From Caulochytrium protostelioides (Eukaryota; Chytridiomycota; Caulochytriomycetes; Caulochytriales; Caulochytriaceae), in NCBI GenBank assembly GCA_003615045.1, contig ML014119.1, positions 186,001 through 250,000 on the forward strand: a stretch of 64,000 bases of DNA, read 5' to 3'. The notes beneath the pieces were generated by a model, which was not told where the DNA came from, did not search any database, and was given only the letters and a program-made list of their open reading frames with translations. Positions 19,532-30,100 of this stretch are shown one piece after another. Made by a program: the position numbers and the translations under genes. The first letter of the stretch is position 1. Every line of letters starts with the position of its first letter.

Positions 19532-22084
19532 ATGCCCCCGACGAGCACGGTCGCGCCGGCGCCCGCGCCGAGCGCCGCGGCGCAGGCCAACGCCGCGCTG
19601 TACGATGCCGAAGACGTCCGTCTCATCGGGCAACTCCACGACCCGTATCCGCCGACGACGGCCGCCGCTTCGGCGGGCCCGACCGCCGCCACCCACGCCG
19701 CCGCGGGCGCCGGCTACACGCGCAAGCGCTTCCACGTGCGCGGGCCCACGGTCCAGTACGGCAAGGACTATATCGAGAGCACGTATGCGTACAACCGCAC
19801 GGTCGTGGACGAGATCCCCGCCGGCACGAGCGCCGTACCCGATGCGACCGGCGACGGCCGCGGCGTGCAGCTCCAGGTCCGCTCGCTGACCACGAACTAC
19901 CGTCTGCGCACGATGCTGCCGCATACCCTCGTCTCGGACGAGCGTCGCGCGGCGGCGGCGGCGGCGGCCACGGCGCCCAACGGTGTGCCGACGCCCGCGC
20001 CGACGCCGCGGATCGGCCTGATGCTCGTTGGATGGGGCGGCAACAACGGCTCGACCCTCACGGCGGCGCTGAAGGCGCACGCGCACCAGCTGACGTGGCG
20101 CTCGGCCGACGGCGTGCATACGCCGAACTACCTCGGCTCGCTCACGCAGGCGTCGACCGTAGCGCTCGGCACCAAGAGCACGAGTCACAACGAGAAGGTC
20201 TATGTGCCGATGAAGGACGTGCTGCCGATGCTCGACCCCAAAGACCTTGTGATCGGCGGGTGGGACATCTCGGGCGCGCCACTCGCGAACGCCATGCGCC
20301 GCGCCGCCGTGCTGCCGTGGGACCTGCAGCGCCAGGTCGCTGAGTTTCTCGTGGACGACGCCGCCACCGACGCCACCAGCGACGGGGCCCGAGCGCCGCT
20401 GCGCCCCCTCGCGGGCATCTACGACGCGGACTACGTGGCCCTGAACCAGCGCGAGCGCGCGGACCACGTGCTGCCGTTCCCGGGGCAGCCCGTGAACGCC
20501 GCGCAGTATGCGGAGGCCGTGGCGATCAGCCGCGAGCACCAGCCGGACGGCCCGGCGCCGACCACGTGGTCGAAGTGGCTGCAGATGGCGCAGATCCGTG
20601 CGGACATCCGCGGCTTCAAGCAGAAGCATGCGCTGGACCGCGTGATCGTGCTGTGGACGGGCAACACGGAGCGGTGCGTGCCGCTGATGGTCGGCGTCCA
20701 CGACACCCCGCGCGCCATGTTCCGCGCGATGCAGCAGAACCACGCGGAGATCGCGCCCTCCGTGCTGTACGCGACGGCGGCGCTGCTCGAGGATACGCCC
20801 TTTATCAACGGCAGCCCCCAGAACACGCTGCTGCCGGGTCTGCAGACGCTGGCCCAGATCCGTGGCGTGCCGCTGGCGGGCGACGACTTTAAGTCGGGCC
20901 AAACCAAGCTTAAGTCGGTGCTCATGGACTTCCTCGTGTCGGCGGGCCTCAAACCGGTGTCGCTGGCATCGTACAATCACCTCGGCAACAACGACGGCCA
21001 CAACCTCTCGTCGACGGCGCAATTCCGCAGCAAAGAAGTCTCCAAGCGCGGTGTCGTGGAGGACGTCGTCGCGTCGAACCCGATGATGTACCCGCTTGCC
21101 AAGTGGCACGAGTACGAGGAGACTTACGGCATCCAGGACGCGAAAGCGGCTGCCGCGGCCGCCGCGGAGGCCGATGCGATCGCCAAGGCCCACGGCCCGG
21201 AAACTGACGGCATTCCGAATGGCAAGGCCGCGGTCAACGGCAACACCACCAAGACGGCCAACGGCACCGCGAACGGCACCGCGAACGGCATTACGAACGG
21301 CATTGCGAACGGCAAAGCAAACGGCAAAGCGAACAGCAACAAGACGGCCAACGGTAACAGAGCGACAAATGGGACGGCGGCGTCGACGGCGACCACGACG
21401 GGCGCAACGGCGGCCGCGACGGCTGTGCGCCCGGCCAAGAAGGCGAAGCTGGAGAAGCTGGCGGCGCACGACGGCGCGCCGACAGCGGCGGCGCAGCGCG
21501 TCGCGGCGCGCGAGAACTTCGACCACGCCGCGGGGCCCGACCACATCATTGTGATTAAGTACATGCCGGCCGTCGGCGACAGCAAGCGCGCGATCGACGA
21601 ATACGTTTCTGACATCTTCATGGGCGGCAAGCACACGCTCACGACGTACAACGTGTGCGAGGATAGCCTGCTCGCGGTCCCGCTGATGATCGATCTTGTC
21701 GTGCTCATGGAGCTCTTCCAGCGTGTCAAGTACCAGGTGGTCTCGTATGAGGACGAGGCGGGCCACGTGACGACGACGCCGTCCAAGGAGGCTGCCGCGC
21801 AGGTGGCGTACCCGTACCCCGTCGACGACGCGGACCTCGTCGACGCGTTTACGCCGCTGCTGCAGCGCCGCGAGACCGTGGATGCCGACGGCTTCCAGCC
21901 GCTCCACCCGATCGCCTCGCTGCTCTCCTACATGCTGAAGGCGCCCGTCGTGCCAGCCCGCGCCGCCGTCGTCAACGCTCTGGGGCCCCAGCGCCGCGCG
22001 CTCGAGAACATCCTCCGCGCCTGCGTCGGTCTGCAGCCCGTCAACGAGCTGGAGCTCGAGAACAAGGCCTACCGCGACTTCTGA
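19532..22084 (+). CDS. INO1: Inositol-3-phosphate synthase (myo-inositol-1-phosphate synthase)
   Basis: Converts glucose 6-phosphate to 1D-myo-inositol 3-phosphate using NAD, the committed step of inositol synthesis; cytosolic. The ATG at 19532 gives 850 residues. The NAD-binding glycine motif GWGGNNGS is at about 167-174; LGSLTQASTVALGT, VLWTGNTERC and the catalytic region DDFKSGQTKLKSVL and NHLGNNDGHNLSS are all well preserved, and the C-terminal ELENKAYRDF region is intact. The usual length is about 530. The excess is an N-terminal extension plus an insertion of about 140 residues (about 525-668) between VVASNPMMYP and HIIVIKYMPAVGDSK. The insertion is rich in Asn-Gly repeats and ends with a basic patch (PAKKAKLEK). 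The whole frame is open, so the insertion is probably translated unless it is a cryptic in-frame intron. Confidence 0.95.
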   Translation: MPPTSTVAPAPAPSAAAQANAALYDAEDVRLIGQLHDPYPPTTAAASAGPTAATHAAAGAGYTRKRFHVRGPTVQYGKDYIESTYAYNRTVVDEIPAGTSAVPDATGDGRGVQLQVRSLTTNYRLRTMLPHTLVSDERRAAAAAAATAPNGVPTPAPTPRIGLMLVGWGGNNGSTLTAALKAHAHQLTWRSADGVHTPNYLGSLTQASTVALGTKSTSHNEKVYVPMKDVLPMLDPKDLVIGGWDISGAPLANAMRRAAVLPWDLQRQVAEFLVDDAATDATSDGARAPLRPLAGIYDADYVALNQRERADHVLPFPGQPVNAAQYAEAVAISREHQPDGPAPTTWSKWLQMAQIRADIRGFKQKHALDRVIVLWTGNTERCVPLMVGVHDTPRAMFRAMQQNHAEIAPSVLYATAALLEDTPFINGSPQNTLLPGLQTLAQIRGVPLAGDDFKSGQTKLKSVLMDFLVSAGLKPVSLASYNHLGNNDGHNLSSTAQFRSKEVSKRGVVEDVVASNPMMYPLAKWHEYEETYGIQDAKAAAAAAAEADAIAKAHGPETDGIPNGKAAVNGNTTKTANGTANGTANGITNGIANGKANGKANSNKTANGNRATNGTAASTATTTGATAAATAVRPAKKAKLEKLAAHDGAPTAAAQRVAARENFDHAAGPDHIIVIKYMPAVGDSKRAIDEYVSDIFMGGKHTLTTYNVCEDSLLAVPLMIDLVVLMELFQRVKYQVVSYEDEAGHVTTTPSKEAAAQVAYPYPVDDADLVDAFTPLLQRRETVDADGFQPLHPIASLLSYMLKAPVVPARAAVVNALGPQRRALENILRACVGLQPVNELELENKAYRDF

Positions 22085-22856
22085 CGGATGGGTCATCATC
22101 GACGATGAGCCGATTCCATGACCGCGTCTGCCTCATACTCGCTACGCGCGTTCCCCGAGGCGAGTGATGGTTCGACGGCTCCGCCAACACGCTCGCCAGC
22201 ACCAAACCGCTTATTTTAAACTTAGTCATGACCCTACACAACGCAGCCGATACGAAAGGATGATATGAAACCAAGCCATGGTTCATACCCTTGGGCGGAG
22301 GGGCGGAGGGAAAGGTGGGGCGACGATGGCGCTGCCGTCGCAAAGCACCGGCCTCCAAGGCCCTGACGGCCGCCCCATACCCGAGGCCCCCGCCGCGCTT
22401 GCTGCTCACCCCACGAGGGGCCGTCCCGCGCCGCGGCTTGTCCACGCCACGCCGCGCCACGCCGCTCGCCGCTCGCCCGACGCGTCCGCGGCGCACACCC
22501 GTCGGGCACGGCGTGCCGGTTGTTTCCTCCGCCCCGCCACGGTATACTCGCGCGCGGCGCGGTCGCGGCCGATCGTTCTTGAGCGATCGTCGCCAACGTG
22601 ACACATCGCCAGCGCTAACGACATCAACGTGCACGCGCTCGCCACATGAGTTCTCCGGATGAAGCGGACGCGGGCTCTCGCGCGTGCTGTCTTCCGCGGG
22701 TTGGCGCGAGGTGTCGCCTCTCTGTGCCGGACCCGTCGTTTGTCGCCGTCGCCGTCTCGTGACCCGTCTCTGCCGCGTAGTCTTCATTTCCCTGGCTGCC
22801 GACGCGTATCCTCTCCGTCCGTTTCCTTTCATTCTATCCTACGAATTTCCATCGCC
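22085..22856. other. Intergenic, likely 5' region of the TRAP-alpha-like gene
   Basis: The reading frame of the downstream gene stays open back to 22659 but the predicted protein there is Arg/Ser/Pro-rich and precedes a clean signal peptide, so I treat it as leader sequence. A pyrimidine-rich stretch (22780-22850) lies directly before the ATG. No other gene seen. Confidence 0.45.
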
Positions 22857-23792
22857 ATGGTCTCGCTGCGTGCGCCTGGGGCCTCGACCCTGGTGCTCAT
22901 GCTGGGCCTCGTGTTGGGCCTGCTGAGCCTCGTGGCGGTTCCCGCAGCGGCGGCGACGCCGAGTCTCGCCGAGCTGCGCGAAGCGGCGCGCCTCCGCAAG
23001 AGCGCGCTCAACGCGCTGGCGCCGCTCGGCGTCATCGACATCGAGGACCTGCACCTGATGGACCTGGAGATTGAGAGCTTCATTGCCGACCCCGCCACGC
23101 AACTGCCCAAGCCGAAGGCCGAAGCGGGCATGCTGGTTGCTGACGAGCGCGTGCTCGTCCGCACCGTGCTCACCTACCCGGACGACACGACCGTCGCGGA
23201 GCTCGGCCCCGGCGTCGACATCCTGCGAACGAAGGCGTTCCTGTTGTCCAACTACATGGGCCACGCGCGTGTCGCCCACCACTACCGTGCGAGCCCCGTG
23301 CTCGGTGAGGTCCGCGTCGTCCCCGGCGGCGGCAAGATCGCCGTGCCGTATACCTTCAAGCCCAAGATCCTCGCCACGGGCGCCATCCTGGCCGTCGTGA
23401 TGGACATCGCCGTTGCCTCGGCCGCGGGCGCGTCCCGCCAGCCGGAAATCAAGTCCGTACTCGTGCTCTCGCGCCTCGTTGATATCGTCGAGCCCGCGCG
23501 CTACTTCGACCTCGAGTCGCTCTTCCTCTACATTGTCCTGCTCATTGTCGCGCTGCTGATCGCGCGCTCGCTGCTACTGTCGTACGCGCCAGGCCTCGTG
23601 CCGCAGCGTTTCCGCAACCTGAACCAGCTCGTTACCGAGATCACCGACGCGAAGGCCCGCAAGGCGTTCGTGATGCCCACGCGCACCGCCGAGGAGGTCG
23701 CCGCCATCCGCAAGCGTGAAGCCGAGGCCTGGATGCCCGACCACGTCAAGAACGTCCACAAGACCCAGAAGAGTCAGACCAAGAAGGAGTAA
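22857..23792 (+). CDS. Translocon-associated protein alpha (TRAP-alpha/SSR1)-like ER membrane protein
   Basis: Probable type I ER membrane protein associated with the Sec61 translocon. The start is chosen at the ATG at 22857 because a signal peptide follows at once (MVSLRAPGAS, then a Leu/Val-rich core ending near AAAATPS, about residue 32); 311 residues. The luminal part (about 33-220) includes VRTVLTYPDD and AFLLSNYMGHARVAHHYRAS, and then comes the juxtamembrane VDIVEPARYFDLES. The membrane span is at about 221-243. The cytosolic tail is charged and Lys-rich (HVKNVHKTQKSQTKKE). Topology, the position of the span and the pre-membrane segment fit TRAP-alpha or its fungal relative Irc22; sequence similarity is modest, so the family call is tentative while the topology is clear. 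Confidence 0.6.
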   Translation: MVSLRAPGASTLVLMLGLVLGLLSLVAVPAAAATPSLAELREAARLRKSALNALAPLGVIDIEDLHLMDLEIESFIADPATQLPKPKAEAGMLVADERVLVRTVLTYPDDTTVAELGPGVDILRTKAFLLSNYMGHARVAHHYRASPVLGEVRVVPGGGKIAVPYTFKPKILATGAILAVVMDIAVASAAGASRQPEIKSVLVLSRLVDIVEPARYFDLESLFLYIVLLIVALLIARSLLLSYAPGLVPQRFRNLNQLVTEITDAKARKAFVMPTRTAEEVAAIRKREAEAWMPDHVKNVHKTQKSQTKKE

Positions 23793-23941
23793 CTCTTTCT
23801 TCCTGGCTGTCCTGGCTGCTGTGGGTCATGCGGTGATGGCTTGTTTTGTTCAGGCTGTACTCGTCATATCACACGCTCGATTGGCCGACCGCGAAGAAAA
23901 ATAATGGTTTCTATTGTTTCTATTTCTTTGGTTTACTATAC

Positions 23942-24260
23942 TGACTTGGCAAACACGCGCTGTTTTCCGCTGTACAGTCGCAGGCTCTGACGTGCCCAGC
24001 GCGGCTTCAGGTACTCGGTCCACAGCGGCTCGTCCGTGGCGAGCCACACCTCCAAGAATTGGTGATGGACGGCGAGCGCTGTGCCTTTGGAGTCCACCTC
24101 TGACAACCGCTGCAGCGGCTCTTTCAAATCGAGCAGCCAAGTCTCTGGCTTTTGGACGGCTTTGATACCGGTTTTCACGTAGTACGGCGATAGTCCTGTC
24201 GACTGGACATCCAGCTGACGACCTGGCCTTTGAACCGCTTCATGGCCATGCAGATGTGCG
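23942..24260 (-). pseudogene. Fanzor nuclease fragment, copy 2 (internal part)
   Basis: Minus-strand fragment matching the middle of copy 1 (about 6050-6345). Shared segments include KGxVVSW, YYVKxGxKAxQK, LRxLSEV-type helix, FLEVWLATxEPLW, LKPRWARQ and GKQxVFAK, roughly two thirds identical by eye. The frame changes near 24180, so the KGQVVSW part and the YYVKTG part are out of register. RuvC-I before it and everything after GKQRVFAK are missing. Differences from copy 1 are mostly conservative, which suggests both came from coding ancestors. Confidence 0.75.
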
Positions 24261-25050
24261 GGTATGTGAGCTTGTGGTCGAGAACTCCATCGGCGACGCG
24301 CCTGTGCTAGGTCGTCTCTCGGGAGAGCGGAAATCCTTCGCTGATTTGCTTTTGGCCCTTTCCTTTTGCCTTTTCATCAACAGGATAGCTTGTTTGATGG
24401 GGAGTACTTCCGCCTGCTCGGCGCCACATGACTACTCTTAGGCGTCAGTTCGATGCGAAGGTAAAATTTGTGTTTTGTCTCGGAGGGCCGTCCGCACCCT
24501 GAGACGACACGGGTCAGGGTGTTTTCTTTTTCTTTTCTTTCTCAAGCGGCCCCAGTAGTATCCTAGAGAGGCTGCCACGATGGACCACCCATGACTTGCC
24601 TACACCCAGGTTCGCGTGTAGCGGTCACGTGTACTTGGCAGAACGTCTCACCCACTAAAGCCCCGCAGGGACGGAACAGGGGCTCGGTGGCTGAGGGCGG
24701 GAGATGTGACGGGGTTGGCATGGGCATGGGAATGTGACGACGCTGCGTCGACATATTTCCACCCGCGCTGGTCGAAGCGGTGTTCATGAGGAGCTCGTAT
24801 TGCTAGTGGTAGCGCTCTCGTTTCAGACACGACCACCGAGATGCGCATGTGGATCGTTTGGTGATGGATAGATCACGAAGGATACTCTACTACATGTTGC
24901 CCGACGCGGTCTCGCCTCTGCCTCCCTTGCCGCTTGCCAGCGCAGTTGTTTTACCAGTGTTGCGGGTGTACCCAACTCAATCGCATCAGCGTGCTTGGCC
25001 ATCGCTCGCAAGTTCCTCGTCTGAATGTTTGTCACCTCGACCTAGCGAGC
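24261..25050. other. Lower-GC intergenic stretch, no gene seen
   Basis: Composition is visibly less GC-rich than the flanking kilobases, with pyrimidine runs at 24345-24370 and 24520-24545. No convincing frame. The downstream secreted-protein frame is open from 24934, but the part before 25051 has no signal-peptide character. Confidence 0.4.
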
Positions 25051-26685
25051 ATGATGCTGCTGTCCTGGCGCTCTCAGAGCGCCTGGTGGACCCTTCTCCT
25101 TGCTACAATCGCTTTATGTCGCGCCGACCCCATCGATTCTGATGGCACGCTGAAGGAGCGTTCGGACTTCGATGTCGTTAGTTTTACGGAGCACTACTTG
25201 CACGAGCACCTTGGAAAATGGCTGGGGTTGCATAATGTGACACCGAATCACCCTTATCCTAACACTGTTGAGGATAGCAACGACCTCTACATTCAAAGAC
25301 CTCAGGTGTCGATGTTCAATGTTTTACTTGTGCTCATGGGCACCAATTACAGCCCCCTGGACGATCGTTCGTCCGAAGACGTGATGCTAGACTTCTCAAT
25401 TTTCCCCCGTGAACTTCCTTCTTCCTCATGGCACGATGTCATGTGGTCCTATGCCATACCATTTGCAGCCTACGAAGCCTTACCGTATGATAACAACCCG
25501 GGGCGATTTGCTCTTAGGTTTGAAAATTCAGAAAATTCAAAAGAGCATTTACGGCGTCTGCCGAACCGCTACCGAGATTGCCGCCTTGTCCGAAGAATCC
25601 AAGAGCTTTCCGGTGCCTTGGATCCGCCTACCGAGGTTCACGAACATGGTTTGCCTGCCAAAACCCTTTGGAAGTACGTTCCGGAGATCGACTTTCCGGA
25701 CCAGCACGAACAAAGAAAACAAAAGACACCCGGCCCATTGCTGTCCGAGGACGCCAAGAAACTATACCTACGAAGGTACTTGAATGGATTCCCGACCGTG
25801 TTTGGCAGGGATACTGCTTATAGCAGCGTATTTTCTCGTGTTATAGTTCAGGAGGCCCATCTCTATCGTCGAACCCTCCACGGTAAGGTGAAGCTTAGGC
25901 TGAAGCACGTTAGCAAGACATGGGGAGCTAGACACGTATTGTTGTCACACCTTCATGCTAAGTTGCAGAGCGCAGGCCCTGGTACGCAGAGTTCAGACCA
26001 GTTGACAAACGAGCTGAAGCACTACATGCAGACCGCCGCCACCAACCTGTATACCTGCGAGCTCTTCCGCATCTATGAGTTTCTAAAAGGCAATGGGGAT
26101 GCCATCGCCGTTTTGAAAACATTCAGCGGTTATACTGTGCCGGCGGAGATGCATCAACAAGTGCAACAGATATTCCCGACCCTACTGCTGACACACTTTG
26201 ACCGTTGGGCAACCTATCACTGGAGCCAATTTCCCGATCTAGTGGAACAATCTTTGTTGGATGCGAAATCTGTTCTGAATCAACTAGATTTCGCGCCTTC
26301 CTTCGTCTTGGGCACATATCAAAGCCCACATCCGCTATATACGCCTAAGGATGGGCTGCCGCTACTCACTTCCGACGAAGCCGTCGACGCAGTCAACGAC
26401 CCCACGCTCGACAGCTATGGTCAGCGGGATCCATTAGTCATGTATACGTCGAGGACTACACGTGCCTTTGACGCGTCGCCCCCCACGTCCGACGACGACT
26501 CGAACCACTACGCAGAGGCCGACCACGCAGAGGCCGACCACGCAAATAGTCCCGGTCGCGCTGCTGCGATCGAGCCTCGCCCTTCGGTCGGCGAAATCAC
26601 TTCGCGTTGGCGGGCGTCACCGACCTCTCATAGCACGGTGCCGGAGTCCCTGCTACACCTGCGTGGTGTAGCAAGATCGATATAG
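25051..26685 (+). CDS. Secreted protein of unknown family
   Basis: I do not recognise this protein. The ATG at 25051 is preferred over the upstream open codons because a signal peptide follows (MMLLSWRSQSAWW, then TLLLATIALCRA before DPIDSDG); 544 residues. The mature part is soluble-looking, with no second membrane span, one good N-glycosylation sequon (NVT) and aromatic-rich segments such as FTEHYLHEHLGKWLGL and HFDRWATYHWSQFP. The C-terminal 80 residues are Ser/Asp/His-rich, with a perfect 18-bp direct repeat encoding AEADHA twice near 26515-26550. Codon use differs sharply from its neighbours: third positions are not strongly G/C. It lies between two Fanzor fragments. A secreted enzyme or effector is possible but nothing seen proves it. 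Confidence 0.65.
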   Translation: MMLLSWRSQSAWWTLLLATIALCRADPIDSDGTLKERSDFDVVSFTEHYLHEHLGKWLGLHNVTPNHPYPNTVEDSNDLYIQRPQVSMFNVLLVLMGTNYSPLDDRSSEDVMLDFSIFPRELPSSSWHDVMWSYAIPFAAYEALPYDNNPGRFALRFENSENSKEHLRRLPNRYRDCRLVRRIQELSGALDPPTEVHEHGLPAKTLWKYVPEIDFPDQHEQRKQKTPGPLLSEDAKKLYLRRYLNGFPTVFGRDTAYSSVFSRVIVQEAHLYRRTLHGKVKLRLKHVSKTWGARHVLLSHLHAKLQSAGPGTQSSDQLTNELKHYMQTAATNLYTCELFRIYEFLKGNGDAIAVLKTFSGYTVPAEMHQQVQQIFPTLLLTHFDRWATYHWSQFPDLVEQSLLDAKSVLNQLDFAPSFVLGTYQSPHPLYTPKDGLPLLTSDEAVDAVNDPTLDSYGQRDPLVMYTSRTTRAFDASPPTSDDDSNHYAEADHAEADHANSPGRAAAIEPRPSVGEITSRWRASPTSHSTVPESLLHLRGVARSI

Positions 26686-26774
26686 CTTGACTTCTTCGAT
26701 CTTCTGAAACATCTAAAAAAACTTGTAGAAACCTGTCGTCTTCCGCACCGGATCCTCGGATGAGCATATGCATG

Positions 26775-26970
26775 ATTTGCTGCTTTTTGGTTGAAAACGA
26801 AGTATGACAGTTTGCTATGGTGTGATACCACCAACGGCACATTTGTGAACTACGATCTCAATGCCTCGTTAACGAAGGTGAACATCCGACGCTGTCTGGC
26901 CTTACCCGCCAGACGGGCGGCGACGTGCCGCAACCCGGGGCAAACCAGGTTGCGGCCCAAGATGGGCTAG
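26775..26970 (+). pseudogene. Fanzor nuclease fragment, copy 3 (C-terminal part)
   Basis: Encodes WLKTKYDSLLWCD, then GTFVNYDLNA and, after a short 9-bp insertion, NIRRCLALPARR and CRNPGQTRL, ending at TAG 26968-26970. It aligns with the C-terminus of copy 1 (STFVNRDLRAALNIRRSL ... CRNLEQTRL). The RuvC-III Asp is retained, though Arg before it is Tyr, and the zinc-ribbon Cys lost from copy 1 is present. Nothing upstream of about 26775 matches the family. Confidence 0.75.
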
Positions 26971-27054
26971 CTCATCCGCCACTGAACCGAAATGCGTACT
27001 ACCTCGGTGGGGGGGATCCCTGGCAGGCACCACCGAGGGCATGGTGCGCAACGT
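26971..27054 (+). repeat. Fanzor copy 3 conserved 3' noncoding tail
   Basis: Continues the alignment with copy 1 beyond the coding end. Shared blocks are CATCCG/TATCCG, CACTGAACCGAAATGCG, a G-run then TCCCTGG, AGGCACCA and ATGGTGCGCA. Similarity fades after about 27054, which would mark the right end of the element. Candidate guide-RNA scaffold, by position and conservation only. Confidence 0.5.
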
Positions 27055-27106
27055 GCGGTGCCAGGATAGTCCGCTATCCACGAGCATGCTCGTTCAACAA
27101 AAGATC

Positions 27107-30100
27107 CTATTCGCGCTTCTCGGAAAGCAGCATCGCGCGGAAATCGGCTTGCGACTTCGGCGGGGGGAGGAGGGTATTTGTCGCGGGCGCGGGTGCTGGT
27201 GGAGGCGCTGCTGCCGCCGGGGCCGCCGTCACGGGCGCCACGGCACGGTACCGCAGCCGGGGACGGGGGCGGAAGGCCAAGACGTCCGCCGTCGGCGTCG
27301 CAGGGGGCGGCGCCGGAGCAGATGCCGCTGTCGCCGTGGGCAACCGGTCGCGCGGCGCTCGCGACACCGAAGGCGCCGGCTTGGACGCCGTCCTGGCCGC
27401 GGGCTTGAAGACCGCGGCCGGATCGGCGATCGAGACGCGGATCGGCGTCGCCTGGCGCGGCGCGTCGCTCAATGAGCCGTCGGCATCGATGCGGGCGCCA
27501 TGGAGACGGTCGACGGCAGCCGCGGCGGCCGCCGCCGTGGCGTACCGCACGAAGGCGACGCGCCCGCGCTGCCGCCCGCGGTCGTGACGCGCAGGCTCCG
27601 GGTAGTCGAGCTGCTCGATCGGCCCGAAGGGCGCGAACAGCGCCGTCAGCTGGGACGGCTCCAGCGCGGCGGGGAGGCCGCCGACGAAGAGCCGGCACGG
27701 GTCGGCAGCGGCCGGCGGCGCGGCGCGGCGCGGCGGCGTCCAGCTCGCCCGCAGCGGGTGTGGCCATCCGTTCGCAGCGACCGCGCCCGTGACCGCCGCC
27801 GGCGCCGCGGCCGGCAGGTCGGTGAGGCGGCGGCCGTCGAGACGCGCGCAGAGGGTGGCGGCGCTGTCGGCCCCGTCGCAGGCGACATATGCGATCAGAG
27901 TGCCGTGCAGCGGGTCCGACGGCGGCAGATCAGCCGTCACGAGACACACGTCGCGGACCGGCGCGAGCCAGGCCGCCAAGGCCGCCGGCTCCGCCGCGGG
28001 CGGGAGCGGCTGTAGCGTGACGACGGCGTCGTCGGCGTCGAAGGGCGGCACGGCCACACATCGGCGGAACTGGAGCGTGTGATCGCCGATAGAATAGGCA
28101 CATGACGCACGAAGCGCCGTCACCGTTGCCGACGTCGTCGCTGTTACTTCAGGCGCCGCCGGGTGGCCTTCCATAAAGGCGTCGACGGCCGAGGCATCGT
28201 GAAACGTGAGGATGGCGCCGTGGCGCGTCGCGCGTCCGTGGGTAGTAGCGAAGCCGTGGGCGGCCAGCGCGGCCTGCACGACCTCCACTGCCAACGGCGC
28301 CCCAGCGTCGAGCCACACGTGGCGATCGGCAGATGCGGGTGCGCGCTGCGGGTGGAGCGCGTGCGCCGCAGCGCACGGGCGGTCGGCGAGGAAGCGGACG
28401 GGCAGATGCGCGACATCAAGTGGATCGGCACCCACTCGGCGAGCGCGTTTCTGGCCCTGCGCCGGGCCGCGGAGGGCGCCCGCGCCTCCGCCGCCGCCGT
28501 CGGAGGCGTGCGCATTGGCCATCGGCACGTCGATTTCCTGGGAAGGCCGGTCCATGGTGGCAGCGACCGCGGTGGCCTTCGCAACGGCGACAGCAGGTGC
28601 CACGGACGGGGTGACATCCACAATCTCAACATCGGTCGCCGGCGTCTGTCCCGCGCCCAATGTCGCCGCCATGATGCTGAGCTCAGGCGCCGTAAGCGCG
28701 ACCGCCTCGACCCACTCGGACCGGAGGCGGACGCGCTGGCCGAGCGCATACGTGATATCGAACGCGCTCGGCAACGCTGCGCGGCGCTGCAGCGCGCAGA
28801 GGGCCTCGGCACAGGCCCACCGCTCGTCAAGACTCCACCATGCTGTTTTCTTAAGGGCCCACCGGAGCGCCGCGACGGCGCGCTGCACATAACCTTGGAT
28901 ACGATCGCCCGAGAGGGCGCCGTTGGCATCCGCTTTGGCTTCGGCATCACCGTCTGCGTTCGCGGCGGCGAGACGACTCGCCCAAGCGGCATAGTCCTGG
29001 ACATCATGGGCTTGCCGCGAGACGCGAACCAGGGCCTCCCAGGCGTCCGACGCGGATTGCCACATGGCCGCTGGCGGCAAGCCCTGCAGGGTGTCCACGT
29101 GGGCCCGGCGGATAACGCGCGGGCCTTGGGCAAACAACGCCGGGTGGGCCGTGGCCCACGGCCCCAATAAAGCATGCCACCGCGCTTCCGCCCTCGCGAC
29201 CACCGCGGCGTCGACGCGCTGCATCGCCAGCCATGCACTGAGCAAGGCGCAGGCATCGTGGACGACGGGGGCGAGCTGAGCCGCGACAGCGGCATGATCG
29301 GGTCCCTCCGGCGCCGCTACCGCCTCGCGGCCACGACTGCGGCGCGACGGCTTGGCCGGTGGTGCCGGAGGCAACCGCGCGACCACGACTGCGGCGAGCG
29401 CGTCGTCCAAGACGGTTTCGCGGTCTTCGGCGAGGAGCTGCGCCACATCGAGCCGGAGCAGCCAGAGGGCACTGACGTCGCCGTCGCTGCGCGCGAGCGA
29501 ACAGTGCTCCAGCGCGAACAAAGACCAGAACCGCAGAAAACCAGACGCGTCAGGCGCAACACCGCCGCGGCCCGTCTCTTTCTGGGGCGCATCGCGGCGC
29601 GACGCGGCAGCCGCGGCGGGCGTCGCCGGCGTCCATGTCTGGCACGCCCACACAATCAGGGCGGCCCATGCCGAGGCCCTCTGGTCGCCGATCACGGGAT
29701 CCGTGACGAACTGCCACCAGCCGGCCCACGCCCACTCAACCGTCGGCGGCATGCATGCGGCATCGCCGCCCTGAGATGGTGAGGACGCCGCGATGCCCGC
29801 GGCGTTCGCAACGGCGGCAGCAGTCGCGGCGTCGACGGCACGACCTTCTGGCGTCAACGCTCGCCGCGCAAGCGCGCGCAGCTGCGTGGTATGCAGGTGC
29901 ACGTGGCGGGCGACGGCGGCCACGTGGGCCGGGGATCCTGGCGCGCCCACGGTGCCCGACGACAGCGCCGCAGCGCTGCACCGGAGCAGGCGCTCGCCGT
30001 CCGCGAGGTCGGCGGCCCAGCGTGACGTCTGTTGGAAGACGGCGTTGGCCGCGATCATTGCGGCCTCGTAGGTTTCCGGCGCGCCATGTTGGCTTTCGAA

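Noticed and set aside
19475-22099. 874-codon minus-strand frame covering INO1
   Set aside because: Exactly opposite a highly conserved enzyme; Arg/Val/His-rich with no motifs. A product of high GC and codon bias.
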